Shown here one piece after another: positions 51,135-60,752 of a DNA stretch of 64,000 nucleotides. This stretch comes from an uncultured Butyrivibrio sp. (GTDB taxonomy: Bacteria; Bacillota; Clostridia; Lachnospirales; Lachnospiraceae), in NCBI RefSeq assembly GCF_947169445.1, contig NZ_CAMVPU010000006.1:61742-125741 (forward strand), read 5' to 3'. A model generated the notes under the pieces. The model made no database searches. It had not been told where the DNA came from and was given only the letters and a program-made list of their open reading frames with translations. The first letter of the stretch is position 1. Each line of letters starts with the position of its first letter. Position numbers and translations under genes: made by a program.

Positions 51135-53699
51135 TTACTTTTCCTCCATAAGATAGGTCACAAAATGATTACCGTTCTCTTCAAAAAGCTTCTCTGAGTC
51201 CTTCATTCCATATTTATAAACAGTACCTGTTGTCGGATTCATCAAAACAGTATTCTGATCGTTAAAGCCTATTATAAGAACTGCAGAACCATCGTTTAGC
51301 ATTGCCATTACCGGAATATCCATATTTACGTAATAGAGCATAGCCGACATAGGACAGCCATCAAGATCCAAAACAGTTGCATCCGCAAGAGATGTTTCCA
51401 ATATCTGATTCACGCTGCTTCCGGATTCCAAAAGAACCTCAACATTCCTGTTAATCCCTTCAAAAATCAGGATCAGATCAAGACAAACCGCAACCGAATC
51501 CTTACCGGTCATATCCTCATAGCTCTCAGCTGTTCGCGTTATGGACATTATCTGATTAGAACGTAAAAGATTACCCTTATACCAAACGTATCTGTTATTG
51601 TCATCAACCACAACCGCCGGTGCAGAATATGCAGTCTTCACAGCTTTGGCAGGATCCGTATATATCCCCTCTATTCCCATCAGGCCATATACATAATAAA
51701 ACGGTTCAAGCCTTTTGTTTCTATCAGATTCAATAGTCACATTTCTATCGCCCTCAAACAGCGTCTGGGCAGGAGTCATTACACGCAGCTGCTTAATCTT
51801 TATCTCATTCTTGGCACTTATCTGAACAATCTTTTCATACACATCTACAGATACAACGTTTACAACGTTGCTTCCTGCTTCAGACTTCAGAGTGTTCATT
51901 ATCTGATCATCGTAGGTGCTGACATATTTGCCCGTCTCAGGATTTTTGACAACCCTTGTCATTTTGATCTGATTATCCCCTATGGAAACAGATGTAACAT
52001 AGATTCCATCCGGGTGATAGTTTTCAAGAATATTTCCATCCTTATCCTGAATCTTGATGTTATACATGGCATAGACAGGATTACCCATCTGATCGGCAAG
52101 CACATCCTCCTGATGCACCAGACCAAATACCATATCTTCACCCATAAAGCCCAGCACCCTTATATAATCATCTTCATCTGCCGAAACCTCAGAAATAATC
52201 TGGTTGTACAGATTCATCATATTAAGGCTCTTTAGGTCATTACTCTGCCATGCTATTGTGCTCATGGATTCTGAAACCTTATAGCTTCCGCTTCCAATGC
52301 CGGCCACCACTGATGTTGCAGTCTTATCAACAAGGTCCACAGCATAGATATTCTGATCCAGCATTACGTAAAAGATATCGCTATTATTGACATACGCCAG
52401 TGTATTCACATACTCCATGACTATTCTGGCATCGTTTTTACTCTCTATAAAGCAAAGTTCCTCTACGCAGTTAAGTGTCGCATTGTAGTCATAAACAGCT
52501 ATTCCGACTCTGCCTTCATGGATGCCTCTGTTCATGTAGCCATACACTGCAAACTTAACATTTCCGGCCTCATCAACCTTTAGAATCTTGATGGAGTTAT
52601 CATCCCACCTGCATCTTGCATCGTCGTTTTCTTCATCATAAAAGCCAAACAAAAAAGCCAGCTTGTTCTCTGAATTATTAAGCATATAGAGCCGGTTTTC
52701 ACTCACAAAAGCGAAGGCACTTCCGCTGCTGCTTTCAACCAGCTGCATCTCAGGATCGGAAATGCTCATTCCAATCACATTCTTGGTAATAGAAAAAGAT
52801 TTGACGTCAAATATGTAATTCATTGTCCTCTCGTAATTAAGAAGATAAATCCTATCTGACGTATATCTGATCCTGAAAGCTTCATTTACGTTATAGACTT
52901 TACTTACGGCACCCTCTTTTATGCTAACTCTGTACTTAAGAAGATAGCTTCCAGTCTGCCCATGAAGATCTGTCACAAATATTTCAGGTTCCGTGTGATC
53001 GGTAATCTGCAATTCTCCCCAGGTAACCTGGCTGAAGCTGCTATGAATGTTTACTGTGTTAAAAGTAGTATTATCACCCTCAGAATTGGACTCAAGATAC
53101 CTTGAGTACTCCTGGGCCTGTTCCTTGTTAAAGGTCGCACTACTAAAGCCTTTAACAAACTCCATTTCCTCAGAAACATGATACCTGGAATCATCGTTGG
53201 TCCAGATAATCCTGCTGTAGTACCTTGCCCTTCCGCTTTCAGTATCTATCAGCATTACCAGCATATATTCCTTGCCTGAGGTTATCAGGTCTTTTAACAC
53301 AAAAGAACCTGTAAGCTTATTATCACCTACATGATAATCGGAAATCACCGTATTCTCTACAAGTCCCGTGCCATCTATATTTCGAACTTCAAATCCTACC
53401 CCGGATACGTTCTCTCCAAAGGTATCAATCTGAAAATAAATCTCTCTGCTGCTTCCGATAGGATATACCGGCCCTCTCACATGTGCTATATCCATTTCAC
53501 TTAAGTAACCATGCAGTGGATTTACGGCCTTTGAATCATTAATGAATGAAACAACCGGCAATGTAGCCGGAGCCATCTTAGCTGTCATGTCTGCGTTATC
53601 TTCGTTGGAAAGCCTGCTTATCACAAGCACCGATATAACAAACACCAGTATCGCATATATAATTTTAATTAGTGTTAATTTAACTGATTTTTGCTGCAT
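51135..53699 (-). CDS. Anchored surface protein with degenerate C39-like domain
   Basis: An 854-residue protein with one N-terminal span (about 10-27), a long beta-rich extracellular region (about 60-640, propeller-like) and a C-terminal domain of about 120 residues with the order of a C39 peptidase. Cys739 (VAVCLDL) fits the nucleophile, but the usual His is Ser805 (GSAVLIIGF) and the Asp is Asn821 (MNPTTG). It is therefore probably a binding domain, not a protease. It is coupled to beta-galactosidase. No ribosome site is visible before the ATG. The name of the family is not known to me. Confidence 0.7.
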   Translation of the reverse strand: MQQKSVKLTLIKIIYAILVFVISVLVISRLSNEDNADMTAKMAPATLPVVSFINDSKAVNPLHGYLSEMDIAHVRGPVYPIGSSREIYFQIDTFGENVSGVGFEVRNIDGTGLVENTVISDYHVGDNKLTGSFVLKDLITSGKEYMLVMLIDTESGRARYYSRIIWTNDDSRYHVSEEMEFVKGFSSATFNKEQAQEYSRYLESNSEGDNTTFNTVNIHSSFSQVTWGELQITDHTEPEIFVTDLHGQTGSYLLKYRVSIKEGAVSKVYNVNEAFRIRYTSDRIYLLNYERTMNYIFDVKSFSITKNVIGMSISDPEMQLVESSSGSAFAFVSENRLYMLNNSENKLAFLFGFYDEENDDARCRWDDNSIKILKVDEAGNVKFAVYGYMNRGIHEGRVGIAVYDYNATLNCVEELCFIESKNDARIVMEYVNTLAYVNNSDIFYVMLDQNIYAVDLVDKTATSVVAGIGSGSYKVSESMSTIAWQSNDLKSLNMMNLYNQIISEVSADEDDYIRVLGFMGEDMVFGLVHQEDVLADQMGNPVYAMYNIKIQDKDGNILENYHPDGIYVTSVSIGDNQIKMTRVVKNPETGKYVSTYDDQIMNTLKSEAGSNVVNVVSVDVYEKIVQISAKNEIKIKQLRVMTPAQTLFEGDRNVTIESDRNKRLEPFYYVYGLMGIEGIYTDPAKAVKTAYSAPAVVVDDNNRYVWYKGNLLRSNQIMSITRTAESYEDMTGKDSVAVCLDLILIFEGINRNVEVLLESGSSVNQILETSLADATVLDLDGCPMSAMLYYVNMDIPVMAMLNDGSAVLIIGFNDQNTVLMNPTTGTVYKYGMKDSEKLFEENGNHFVTYLMEEK

Positions 53700-53701
53700 A
53701 A

Positions 53702-53730
53702 TTGACTTTCAATTTGAATAATAGTAATAT
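53702..53730 (+). promoter_or_regulatory. Promoter of the DUF402 gene
   Basis: TTGACT (53702-53707), 17-bp spacer, TAATAT (53725-53730), 51 bp before the start codon, in the divergent gap. Confidence 0.7.
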
Positions 53731-53780
53731 TTTTGTAATACAATTTAGGCTGTTTGCAGTTTTCTCACAAAGGAGCTCAC

Positions 53781-54260
53781 ATGAAACATCCAATCTTGTA
53801 CCGTAAACGCTTCATTCCAGATGAATGTGTTCTTTTAAAAAATGATGAAATCCTAAAGTGCGATGATTCCATGATCATCACCAAATGGACCACCATCAGA
53901 AGTCGCTGTGACCTTTCTCACGGCTATTCCTGTTATTACCTTGACAGAGGCTATAAGATCAGTAAGTTTCTAAGATCCGACGGATCTCTCCTGTGCTGGT
54001 ACTGCGACATTATCACTCACGAATATAATCCCGATCACAACACACTTTTGGTAATAGATCTTCTGGCAGATGTCAAAGTCTATCCCGACGGCCGTATGCG
54101 CGTCGTAGATCTTGATGAACTGTCTCAAGCCTTTGAAGAGCGCCTTATTGATGAAACTCTTCTTAAAAAGAGCCTGCTCTCATTGAACAAGCTCCTTAAT
54201 GATATCTACGAAGAGGGCATCGTCTCTCTTGTCGCTCCTATAGAAGAATTAATTTCATGA
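53781..54260 (+). CDS. DUF402 protein (FomD-like fold)
   Basis: A 159-residue DUF402 protein. Conserved segments WYCDIITHEYNPDHNTLLVIDLLADVKVYPDG and RVVDLDEL supply acidic residues that in related proteins bind metal and act on nucleotides. The reaction here is unknown. AAAGGAG precedes the ATG; nine codons of in-frame upstream sequence are not needed. It is convergent with the SleB-type gene, 14 bases apart. Confidence 0.87.
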   Translation: MKHPILYRKRFIPDECVLLKNDEILKCDDSMIITKWTTIRSRCDLSHGYSCYYLDRGYKISKFLRSDGSLLCWYCDIITHEYNPDHNTLLVIDLLADVKVYPDGRMRVVDLDELSQAFEERLIDETLLKKSLLSLNKLLNDIYEEGIVSLVAPIEELIS

Positions 54261-54274
54261 GTTAATTTCATGAC

Positions 54275-55468
54275 TCAATAGAATACATGCCCGCCAATAT
54301 TGATTCCTGACAATCCGGGAATAGGAGTTCTAAAATATACACACCTGCCCACATTTGAATAACCACGCATAGCTTCATCAGCCGCCTGATAACATGCTGC
54401 TGTTGCCTTTCCTTCTGCAAGAGCTATTGCAAGTCTTCCGCTGGCTACCGGTGAAAACTGTTTATTCTGGTAAATAACTCCAACAACAGTATCCGGATAC
54501 ACAGAGCTAAGAACCCTGTTAATAACTACCGCGCCCACGGCCACTTTCCCCTCGTAGGGCTCACCGCCAGCCTCGCAATATATCAGATTCGCCAAAAGAT
54601 ATCTGTCACCCTCTGCAAAACTCACCTGCGAAATATCTCTCCAGGTAGATCCTGCTGCCAGTCTCGACAGTCTCATTTCCTCTGCCAGCTTAGCCTCAAG
54701 AGCCTTTATATCCGCTTCCTGTGCCTTGATCTGATCTTCCAACTCCTGCGCTCTGGCCTCAGCATCTGAAATATCATTGGCATACTGCCTGATGCTTCCG
54801 GAAGTCTGCGAAACAAGACCTGAAACCCTGCTCTGCTCAGCCTGGGCCTTCACCTTGTAGTCATCAAGTTCTTCTTTTTCCTCTTCCAGAACTCTTTCTT
54901 TTTCCTCAATACTCTGCCTTGTCTGAATATACAAAAGAAACATCTTTCGGTCATAAGCAGACAGCTGCTCTATATAATTATTCTGATTAAGGAAATCCGC
55001 AAAGCTTGTTGCGCCGGTGATCATGTCGATAAGAACAAAGTTCTGCTTCTCATAAATGAACTGTACCCTCTTTTTCATGGAAGCATACTGCTCTTCTTCT
55101 GTCTTTTTGGCGGCCTCAAGCTCTGCCAGAGTATTCTCTATCTCTGTTTCCTTGTCCTCAATCTGTTCTTCTAAATCCGCCAGATTATTGCTGACCTCAG
55201 TAAGCTGATTGTTCAGAGTATTAAGCTGACCCTGAAGTGAGGATTTCTCCTCATTCATCTCAACTATGTCATCTTTGGTATTATCAAGCGCATCCTGTGA
55301 CTGCTGCTTTTTTTCTTTGGCTTCTTCAAGCTGTTTTCTGGTAGACTCAGTGGCATTAACCTCCACAGAAGAAGCAGAAAAAAAGATTGTAAAAGCGCAC
55401 AGCATCACCACTAAAGGCTTCCCCATTGCCCTTATGTAATTAAGAAAAAAATCCCCATCTTTTCTCAT
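54275..55468 (-). CDS. Secreted coiled-coil cell-wall hydrolase (SleB type)
   Basis: A 397-residue exported protein with a signal peptide (about 15-40), a long coiled coil (about 45-270, Glu/Gln/Lys-rich) like the PcsB/NlpC helper regions, and a C-terminal hydrolase_2/SleB domain (about 283-397, LANLIYCEAGGEPYEGKVAVGAVVINR with the catalytic Glu). It likely cleaves peptidoglycan during growth or division. The start at 55468 lacks a ribosome site; ATG at 55426 (AAGGG upstream) would give a normal signal peptide. Confidence 0.88.
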   Translation of the reverse strand: MRKDGDFFLNYIRAMGKPLVVMLCAFTIFFSASSVEVNATESTRKQLEEAKEKKQQSQDALDNTKDDIVEMNEEKSSLQGQLNTLNNQLTEVSNNLADLEEQIEDKETEIENTLAELEAAKKTEEEQYASMKKRVQFIYEKQNFVLIDMITGATSFADFLNQNNYIEQLSAYDRKMFLLYIQTRQSIEEKERVLEEEKEELDDYKVKAQAEQSRVSGLVSQTSGSIRQYANDISDAEARAQELEDQIKAQEADIKALEAKLAEEMRLSRLAAGSTWRDISQVSFAEGDRYLLANLIYCEAGGEPYEGKVAVGAVVINRVLSSVYPDTVVGVIYQNKQFSPVASGRLAIALAEGKATAACYQAADEAMRGYSNVGRCVYFRTPIPGLSGINIGGHVFY

Positions 55469-55475
55469 ACAAAAA

Positions 55476-55958
55476 TCAAATTGTAATCTTTATATTCCTA
55501 CCACTTGGCTGATACTGATAGTACCTGACTCCCGCTGCATCAAACATCTTCTTGGACGCTCTCGTAGTAGCAGAATCACTGTATTTATCACTATCAAAAA
55601 CCACCGTACGAATTCCTGCCTGAATAATAGCTTTGGCGCATTCATTACATGGAAAAAGAGAAACGTAAATCTTGGCTCCTACAAGGCTTCCACCACGATA
55701 ATTCAAAATAGCATTAAGCTCGCTGTGGGTAACAAAAGGATACTTGGTGGAGAGCTCGTCCTCGCCGTCTCTCTCCCAAGGAAAATCCTCATCAGAACAG
55801 CCCTTTGGAAATCCATTATATCCCATGGAAAGAATATTATTATCCTCGCTGACAATGCAGCTTCCCACCTGTGTATTGGGATCCTTGGAACGCATTGCAG
55901 CAAGCTTGGCAACGCCCATAAAGTATTCATCCCATGTAATATAATCTTCTCGCTTCAT
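55476..55958 (-). CDS. comEB: dCMP/cytidine deaminase family enzyme
   Basis: A 160-residue zinc deaminase with His78 and Glu80 (THSELNA) and C104/C107 (PCNEC). The layout fits dCMP deaminase (ComEB), which makes dUMP for thymidylate synthesis. GGAGG precedes the ATG. It is adjacent to upp and rpiB. Confidence 0.9.
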   Translation of the reverse strand: MKREDYITWDEYFMGVAKLAAMRSKDPNTQVGSCIVSEDNNILSMGYNGFPKGCSDEDFPWERDGEDELSTKYPFVTHSELNAILNYRGGSLVGAKIYVSLFPCNECAKAIIQAGIRTVVFDSDKYSDSATTRASKKMFDAAGVRYYQYQPSGRNIKITI

Positions 55959-56019
55959 AGTGCCTCCATGTATTGTGCGCGTCGTATATCTTATTTCTAT
56001 AAATGTATGATGAGTATTG

Positions 56020-56066
56020 AGTGATATGCGGATTGCTCCACTTCGTTCTCACAATCCTATATCACT
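56020..56066. repeat. Palindromic repeat at the upp stop codon
   Basis: GTGATAT (56021) and GGATTG (56030) pair with CAATCC (56052-56057) and ATATCAC (56059-56065), a full palindrome of about 45 bases. It begins at the upp stop codon. CGGATTGCTCCACTT is shared exactly with 37500-37514, and GAGTGATATGCGG resembles GAGCGATATACGG at 7915. Confidence 0.6.
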
Positions 56067-56695
56067 TATTTTGTTCCGAAGATCCTATCCCCTGCGTCTC
56101 CAAGACCAGGAACAATATAACCATGCTCATTGAGCTTCTCATCCAAAGATCCTACATAAATATCAACGTCCGGATGAGCCTCCTGCATAGCCTTAAGTCC
56201 TTCAGGTGCTGCTATGATGCACATGAAATGAATGTGCTTGCAGCCTCTGTCCTTGAGCATCTGAATAGCGGCAACTGATGAACCACCTGTAGCAAGCATA
56301 GGATCAACCACAAAGATTTCTCTGTCTGCCACATCAGCAGGCATCTTGCAATAATACTCTACTGGCTTAAGTGTCTCAGGATCTCTGTACAGACCGATAT
56401 GACCAACCTTAGCTGCAGGTATAAGTGCCAGCATACCATCCACCATTCCAAGACCAGCTCTTAAAATAGGAACAACACAAAGCTTTCTTCCCTTAAGTTC
56501 CTTAACAGTTGTCTTGCAGATAGGTGTCTCGATCTCAACATCCTTAAGCTGAAGATCTCTTGTTGCCTCATAACAGATAAGCATAGCAATCTCGCTGATT
56601 GTCTGTCTGAAACTCATAGTCCCCGTATCGATTCTCCTAATGTAACCGATCTTATGCTGAATCAACGGATGATCCATAATAACTACTTTACCCAT
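56066..56695 (-). CDS. upp: Uracil phosphoribosyltransferase
   Basis: A 209-residue enzyme converting uracil and PRPP to UMP. It has VVDPMLATGGS (PRPP site) and the C-terminal GDAGDRIFGT uracil-binding segment. The ATG at 56695 has GGAGGAGG five bases upstream; an ATG five codons earlier lies within that ribosome site. Confidence 0.96.
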   Translation of the reverse strand: MGKVVIMDHPLIQHKIGYIRRIDTGTMSFRQTISEIAMLICYEATRDLQLKDVEIETPICKTTVKELKGRKLCVVPILRAGLGMVDGMLALIPAAKVGHIGLYRDPETLKPVEYYCKMPADVADREIFVVDPMLATGGSSVAAIQMLKDRGCKHIHFMCIIAAPEGLKAMQEAHPDVDIYVGSLDEKLNEHGYIVPGLGDAGDRIFGTK

Positions 56696-56741
56696 ATCGT
56701 CCTCCTCCATATATAAATGTTTTATTTATTAACAAAAAATA

Positions 56742-57179
56742 TTACTTCTCAACATCCATAACCTTAGCAATTCTGCGGCTGTGCTTCTCCAAATTAGAAA
56801 AAGCTGTATCAAGGAAAGTATCAACTATTTCATTTGCAAGAAGTGGTCCAACCATTCCGCCACCCATAGCAAGGACATTGGCATCATTATGCTCTCTTGT
56901 AAGTCTTGCAGTTGTAGTCTCTGAGCAAAGTGCACATCTGATTCCCTTAACCTTGTTAGCTGCAATTGAAATACCAATACCTGTTGTACAGATTACAATA
57001 CCCTTTTCGCATTCACCGGCTGCAACTGCCTTTGCAGCAGCAATACCAAAGTCAGGATAATCACAGGAATTCTTATCGTAGGTTCCAAAATCCTTGTACT
57101 CGATATTTCTCTCTTCAAGGTGCTTTTTTACGGACTCTTTAAGATCAAATCCGCCGTGATCACTTGCTATAGCTATCAT
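56742..57179 (-). CDS. rpiB: Ribose-5-phosphate isomerase B
   Basis: A 145-residue RpiB/LacAB-type isomerase with SDHGG (6-10), the catalytic Cys segment ICTTGIGIS and REHNDANVLAMGG. It interconverts ribose-5-P and ribulose-5-P. GAGGAG precedes the ATG. Together with upp and prs it supports nucleotide metabolism. Confidence 0.96.
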   Translation of the reverse strand: MIAIASDHGGFDLKESVKKHLEERNIEYKDFGTYDKNSCDYPDFGIAAAKAVAAGECEKGIVICTTGIGISIAANKVKGIRCALCSETTTARLTREHNDANVLAMGGGMVGPLLANEIVDTFLDTAFSNLEKHSRRIAKVMDVEK

Positions 57180-57242
57180 TTTTCATACTCCTCTTTATAT
57201 TATATTTATTATAATCCCACTAATCTATAAATGATATAAGGA

Positions 57243-58301
57243 TTACACCGTTATCACATGATGGCCTGCCGCTTTCAGAAGTCTGTTCATGATGGCCTGT
57301 CCGATTCCACTGTCATCAAAAGACTCTGAGAACATAATGTCCACGTTCTCATCATCAAACTCCCTAAGTACCTTAAACAGCTCGTGTGCAATAGTACTCT
57401 CATCATCTCTGGTGCCAACACTCTTTACAATAGTAGCTTTATAAAGGTCCTTGGTGGCATCAGTTCCAATGATTCCCACACGTTTTCCCTGTTCCATGGA
57501 AGTCTTAGTCACTTCATTAATATAGCTGACTACGCTATCCTGAGAGCCCTGAACTATTGTAAGTTCGCCCTTAGGAGCATAATGTCTGTACTTCATTCCC
57601 GGCGCCTTGGGTTTCTGGGTAGAAGAACTGTCTATGATAGTCCTGTCTATACTGATCTCGCCCAAAACCTCTTTTAACATATCTGCTGTAATATAGCCCG
57701 GACGAAGTATCATCGGAACTTCACAAGTAAGATCCACAATAGTGGATTCAATTCCTATTCCAACCTGTCCTCCGTCAATTATCATTTCTATCTTGCCGGA
57801 CAAATCCTCAACGCAATATCTTGCAAGAGTAGGGCTTGGTCTTCCTGATGTGTTGGCACTAGGCGCTGCAATATAGCCGCCTGACTGTCTTATAAGTTCC
57901 AAAGCAATCTGATTATTAGGCATCCTGATAGCCACTGTATCAAGACCGCCGGTAGTTTCATAGGGTACCTTATCATTCTTATTCATGATCATGGTAAGTG
58001 GTCCCGGCCAAAAAGCTGCTGCGAGCTTCTTTGCTGAATCAGGAACACTACTTACGATCCTGGTCAGATCTTCAAACTCTGCCACATGTACTATAAGCGG
58101 ATTATCTGATGGTCTTCCCTTCGCTGCATATATCTTCTGTGAAGACTTTGGATTAAGCGCATCTCCTCCAAGACCATATACTGTCTCAGTAGGGAAAGCA
58201 ACAAGGCCGCCATCTTTAATGATCTGACCAGCTTTTTTTAGATTCTCCTTTGCAACGTCATCTATATTTTTTTCTTCAATTATTACTACTTCTGTTTCCA
58301 A
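57243..58301 (-). CDS. tsaC: L-threonylcarbamoyladenylate synthase, Sua5 type
   Basis: A 352-residue long-form YrdC/Sua5 enzyme making threonylcarbamoyl-AMP for tRNA t6A37. It has the YrdC domain (about 15-205, FPTETVYGLGGDA, KGRPSDNPL, SANTSGRPS) and the C-terminal Sua5 domain. I choose TTG 58301: GAGG lies ten bases upstream and overlaps the stop of the GH18 gene, giving translational coupling. The longer frame overlaps GH18 by 64 bases with no ribosome site. Confidence 0.92.
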   Translation of the reverse strand: METEVVIIEEKNIDDVAKENLKKAGQIIKDGGLVAFPTETVYGLGGDALNPKSSQKIYAAKGRPSDNPLIVHVAEFEDLTRIVSSVPDSAKKLAAAFWPGPLTMIMNKNDKVPYETTGGLDTVAIRMPNNQIALELIRQSGGYIAAPSANTSGRPSPTLARYCVEDLSGKIEMIIDGGQVGIGIESTIVDLTCEVPMILRPGYITADMLKEVLGEISIDRTIIDSSSTQKPKAPGMKYRHYAPKGELTIVQGSQDSVVSYINEVTKTSMEQGKRVGIIGTDATKDLYKATIVKSVGTRDDESTIAHELFKVLREFDDENVDIMFSESFDDSGIGQAIMNRLLKAAGHHVITV

Positions 58302-58306
58302 TTTCT

Positions 58307-60010
58307 TTATTCCTCGATATAACTTGAAATAACATCCCAGATATCGCTTGTCTCCATACCCAAAGACCATGCTGCGATACCTGCTATATTCTGAGCCTTC
58401 ATTGAATCAATCTTCTGTCCGATGGACTCAGCATCCTCCATCCAGATCTGATGAAGTGTTCCGTCAGAGGATGTATATTCTCCGTAATTCTGTCCGGCGT
58501 TTACATCCCAGCTCATGGCAATATTATGATTTGAAATATATTCCCTGGCTATCTTCATAGAAACCGCTTCGCTGGAAAGACTTCCATTGGAGGTATGCCA
58601 GATTCTGGTATAAAAAGGCACAGCATTTATAACCTTGGAAGGATCAACCTTGGCAATGGTATTCTTGATTCCATTCTCAACATAGCTAAGAGAAGCAACA
58701 GAGCCCGCCTCAGCAGAACCTGAATAATGCTCATCATAACCCATGATAATAACATAATCAGCCACGATACCCTGTTCCCTGATATTGTAGTGATCATTGA
58801 AATTCATAGGCACATAATTATCTATAGAAAAAACAAGATTGTTTTTCCTGCAGGCAATTGATAACTCTCTTACAAATTCTACGTAGGACTGGCCATCCTC
58901 GGAAGCAATTGTTTCGAAATCCAGATTGATTCCGTCAACTCCCTGAGCCAGCGCATACTCCATAAGTGAATTGATCGCGTGCTGTCTTGATTCATAGTGG
59001 GCCAAAAACTCAGATACTGAGAAATCATTTCTGCTGGTGAAATTATCCACCAGTGCCCACACCTCTAAGCCTTTGTCATGGGCCGTTTTCACATAGCCGG
59101 CAGTTCCTATGCTCTCTATTTCTCCACCTTCACCTGAAAGCTTATACCAGGTAGGGCAAATAACATTGAGGCTCTTGGACTCTGCAAGAATTGATGTAAT
59201 GGTATCATTGCCGGCAACACCGCCGATATTATGAAATCCAAGATTTATCTTGTGATCACGCCTAATTGAAGTATACTCTCCCGGAACGTAATCCTCCACA
59301 GGAATAGGGCTTCTGGTGGTAATATCCGTAAGGCGTTTATTCTCAACATAACCAATATAGGCATCAGAAGTCTTTACCTTGGTCCAATTCTCTAGCTCCT
59401 CGAGAATTACTACCGTCTCATCCTTCTCAAGAGGTCTTAATATTTCACTCTTAACACCGCCCCTAAGTCTAAGGTCTGTCTTCTTATTAATAGTAGCGAT
59501 ATTCTCATCTTCCCAGCTGGTGGTCAGCTGCATGTGATTAGGTGACTCAAATCCTTCAAAAGAGAAATTAGCAAACTTCTTCACATAGTCAAGCGCCAGA
59601 TAAAGTGTATCATTCTCAAGTCTGGCAATCACATATCCCTCATCAGAAGTATTTCCATCGGAATCTGACCAGGAAGTAGCACCAATCTGCGCCATGATTA
59701 CTTTGGTGGCCGTTGTATAAAACAACGTATTGTCACTCTTTCCATAGTAAAACCTGTCATTAAGGTATTTCTGAACAGATGGAAAATCCATATAATAATG
59801 TCCATCCAGAAGCAGGGCTCTTTCCTCTATTCGTTCATTGCCTAAAATTATCGCAACATCTGTATCTGAAGTAATATCATAATAATCGTTAAGATCTGCC
59901 TTCTCGGTGCTATATGAATAACGCTGGTAGGCAATCTGTCCGGCATATATTCCCCCGATAACTAAAATAAGAGCGATTATAATAATCGCCGGAATCACTT
60001 TCTTTTTCAT
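58307..60010 (-). CDS. GH18 membrane-anchored glycosidase with SH3 domain
   Basis: A 567-residue protein with an N-terminal span (about 5-25), a beta-rich region, an SH3-like module (about 180-228, LRPLEKDETVVILEELENWTKVKT) and a C-terminal GH18 barrel (about 255-567). Catalytic Glu366 is in the GVDGINLDFE motif (357-366). This matches SleL/YdhD-like peptidoglycan or N-acetylglucosaminidases. It is probably a cell-wall enzyme. AAGGAG precedes the ATG. Confidence 0.9.
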   Translation of the reverse strand: MKKKVIPAIIIIALILVIGGIYAGQIAYQRYSYSTEKADLNDYYDITSDTDVAIILGNERIEERALLLDGHYYMDFPSVQKYLNDRFYYGKSDNTLFYTTATKVIMAQIGATSWSDSDGNTSDEGYVIARLENDTLYLALDYVKKFANFSFEGFESPNHMQLTTSWEDENIATINKKTDLRLRGGVKSEILRPLEKDETVVILEELENWTKVKTSDAYIGYVENKRLTDITTRSPIPVEDYVPGEYTSIRRDHKINLGFHNIGGVAGNDTITSILAESKSLNVICPTWYKLSGEGGEIESIGTAGYVKTAHDKGLEVWALVDNFTSRNDFSVSEFLAHYESRQHAINSLMEYALAQGVDGINLDFETIASEDGQSYVEFVRELSIACRKNNLVFSIDNYVPMNFNDHYNIREQGIVADYVIIMGYDEHYSGSAEAGSVASLSYVENGIKNTIAKVDPSKVINAVPFYTRIWHTSNGSLSSEAVSMKIAREYISNHNIAMSWDVNAGQNYGEYTSSDGTLHQIWMEDAESIGQKIDSMKAQNIAGIAAWSLGMETSDIWDVISSYIEE

Positions 60011-60692
60011 GCTCTAGCTCCTTTACAATCGCTCTATATTATAGCAGACTATTAAGTTTACGTCATTATTAAAGTCTCTTTGAATAATAACCCAATCATT
60101 CGGCCAAAATTGGAGAAGAAAAAATCTTTTTTCTTTCGTGTATACTGAGGCGGGGTCCTCTCTTTATGCTAAATCAACGACTTTGGGCACTAAATGCTTG
60201 ATAGTTATTACACAGTTTTGTCCTAATAAATTGTGTCATTCTCAAAACCAAAAGGCTTATTACATGTGATAAATTCATCAAATTATTCTAAAATGACACC
60301 TTTTCTTTTGACGTATATTAATATTTGAAGCGCCACATGCCAAGTCCTCCCTATTTGATGAAAATAGCCGCACCAAATATGGTATAATAATAGTAGAAAA
60401 ATACTATAAATTGTCTATGTGTATATTGTTTGATTGAAATAATTTTTTGGGATTAAATCGAATAATACTTAGTAAGACATTCACTTACAAGAAGTGAACA
60501 ATTGAAGATCATAGATTTGTATCCAAAAATTATTAACAAAGTTCGCCTCCTTTCCGGACTTAAATCTCCGGCAGGCGCCTCACAAATAATATGCTAGCAT
60601 AAAATTATTAAGAAAAACCGTCGAAATTTCTTAAGATTTTATGAAGATGGCAAAAAAATAGTTTTTTTCTAAAAAATATGTCGATACATCTA
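60011..60692. other. Long gene-free, AT-rich region
   Basis: I find no credible gene in this stretch. It holds a small palindrome TTCACTT-ACAAG-AAGTGAA (60480-60498), a GC hairpin CGCCT/AGGCG with inner CCGG arms (about 60545-60580), and a TATAAT at about 60383 without a clear -35. It may encode a small RNA or a long mecA leader. Confidence 0.4.
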
Positions 60693-60721
60693 TTGACATA
60701 GAATATTCTTTAAATTAGTAT
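60693..60721 (+). promoter_or_regulatory. mecA promoter with flanking inverted repeat
   Basis: TTGACA (60693-60698), 17-bp spacer, TAGTAT (60716-60721), 31 bp before the ATG. ATACAT (60684) and ATGTAT (60724) flank it symmetrically and could be a repressor site. Confidence 0.65.
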
Positions 60722-60752
60722 CTATGTATTCCAAAGTCAGGAGGTAGGCATC

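Noticed and set aside
51135..53699. Active C39 peptidase
   Set aside because: The His and Asp positions are replaced by Ser and Asn.
57243..58370. Longer 375-residue version of the Sua5 protein
   Set aside because: It would overlap the GH18 gene by 64 bases without a ribosome site; the TTG at 58301 has one.
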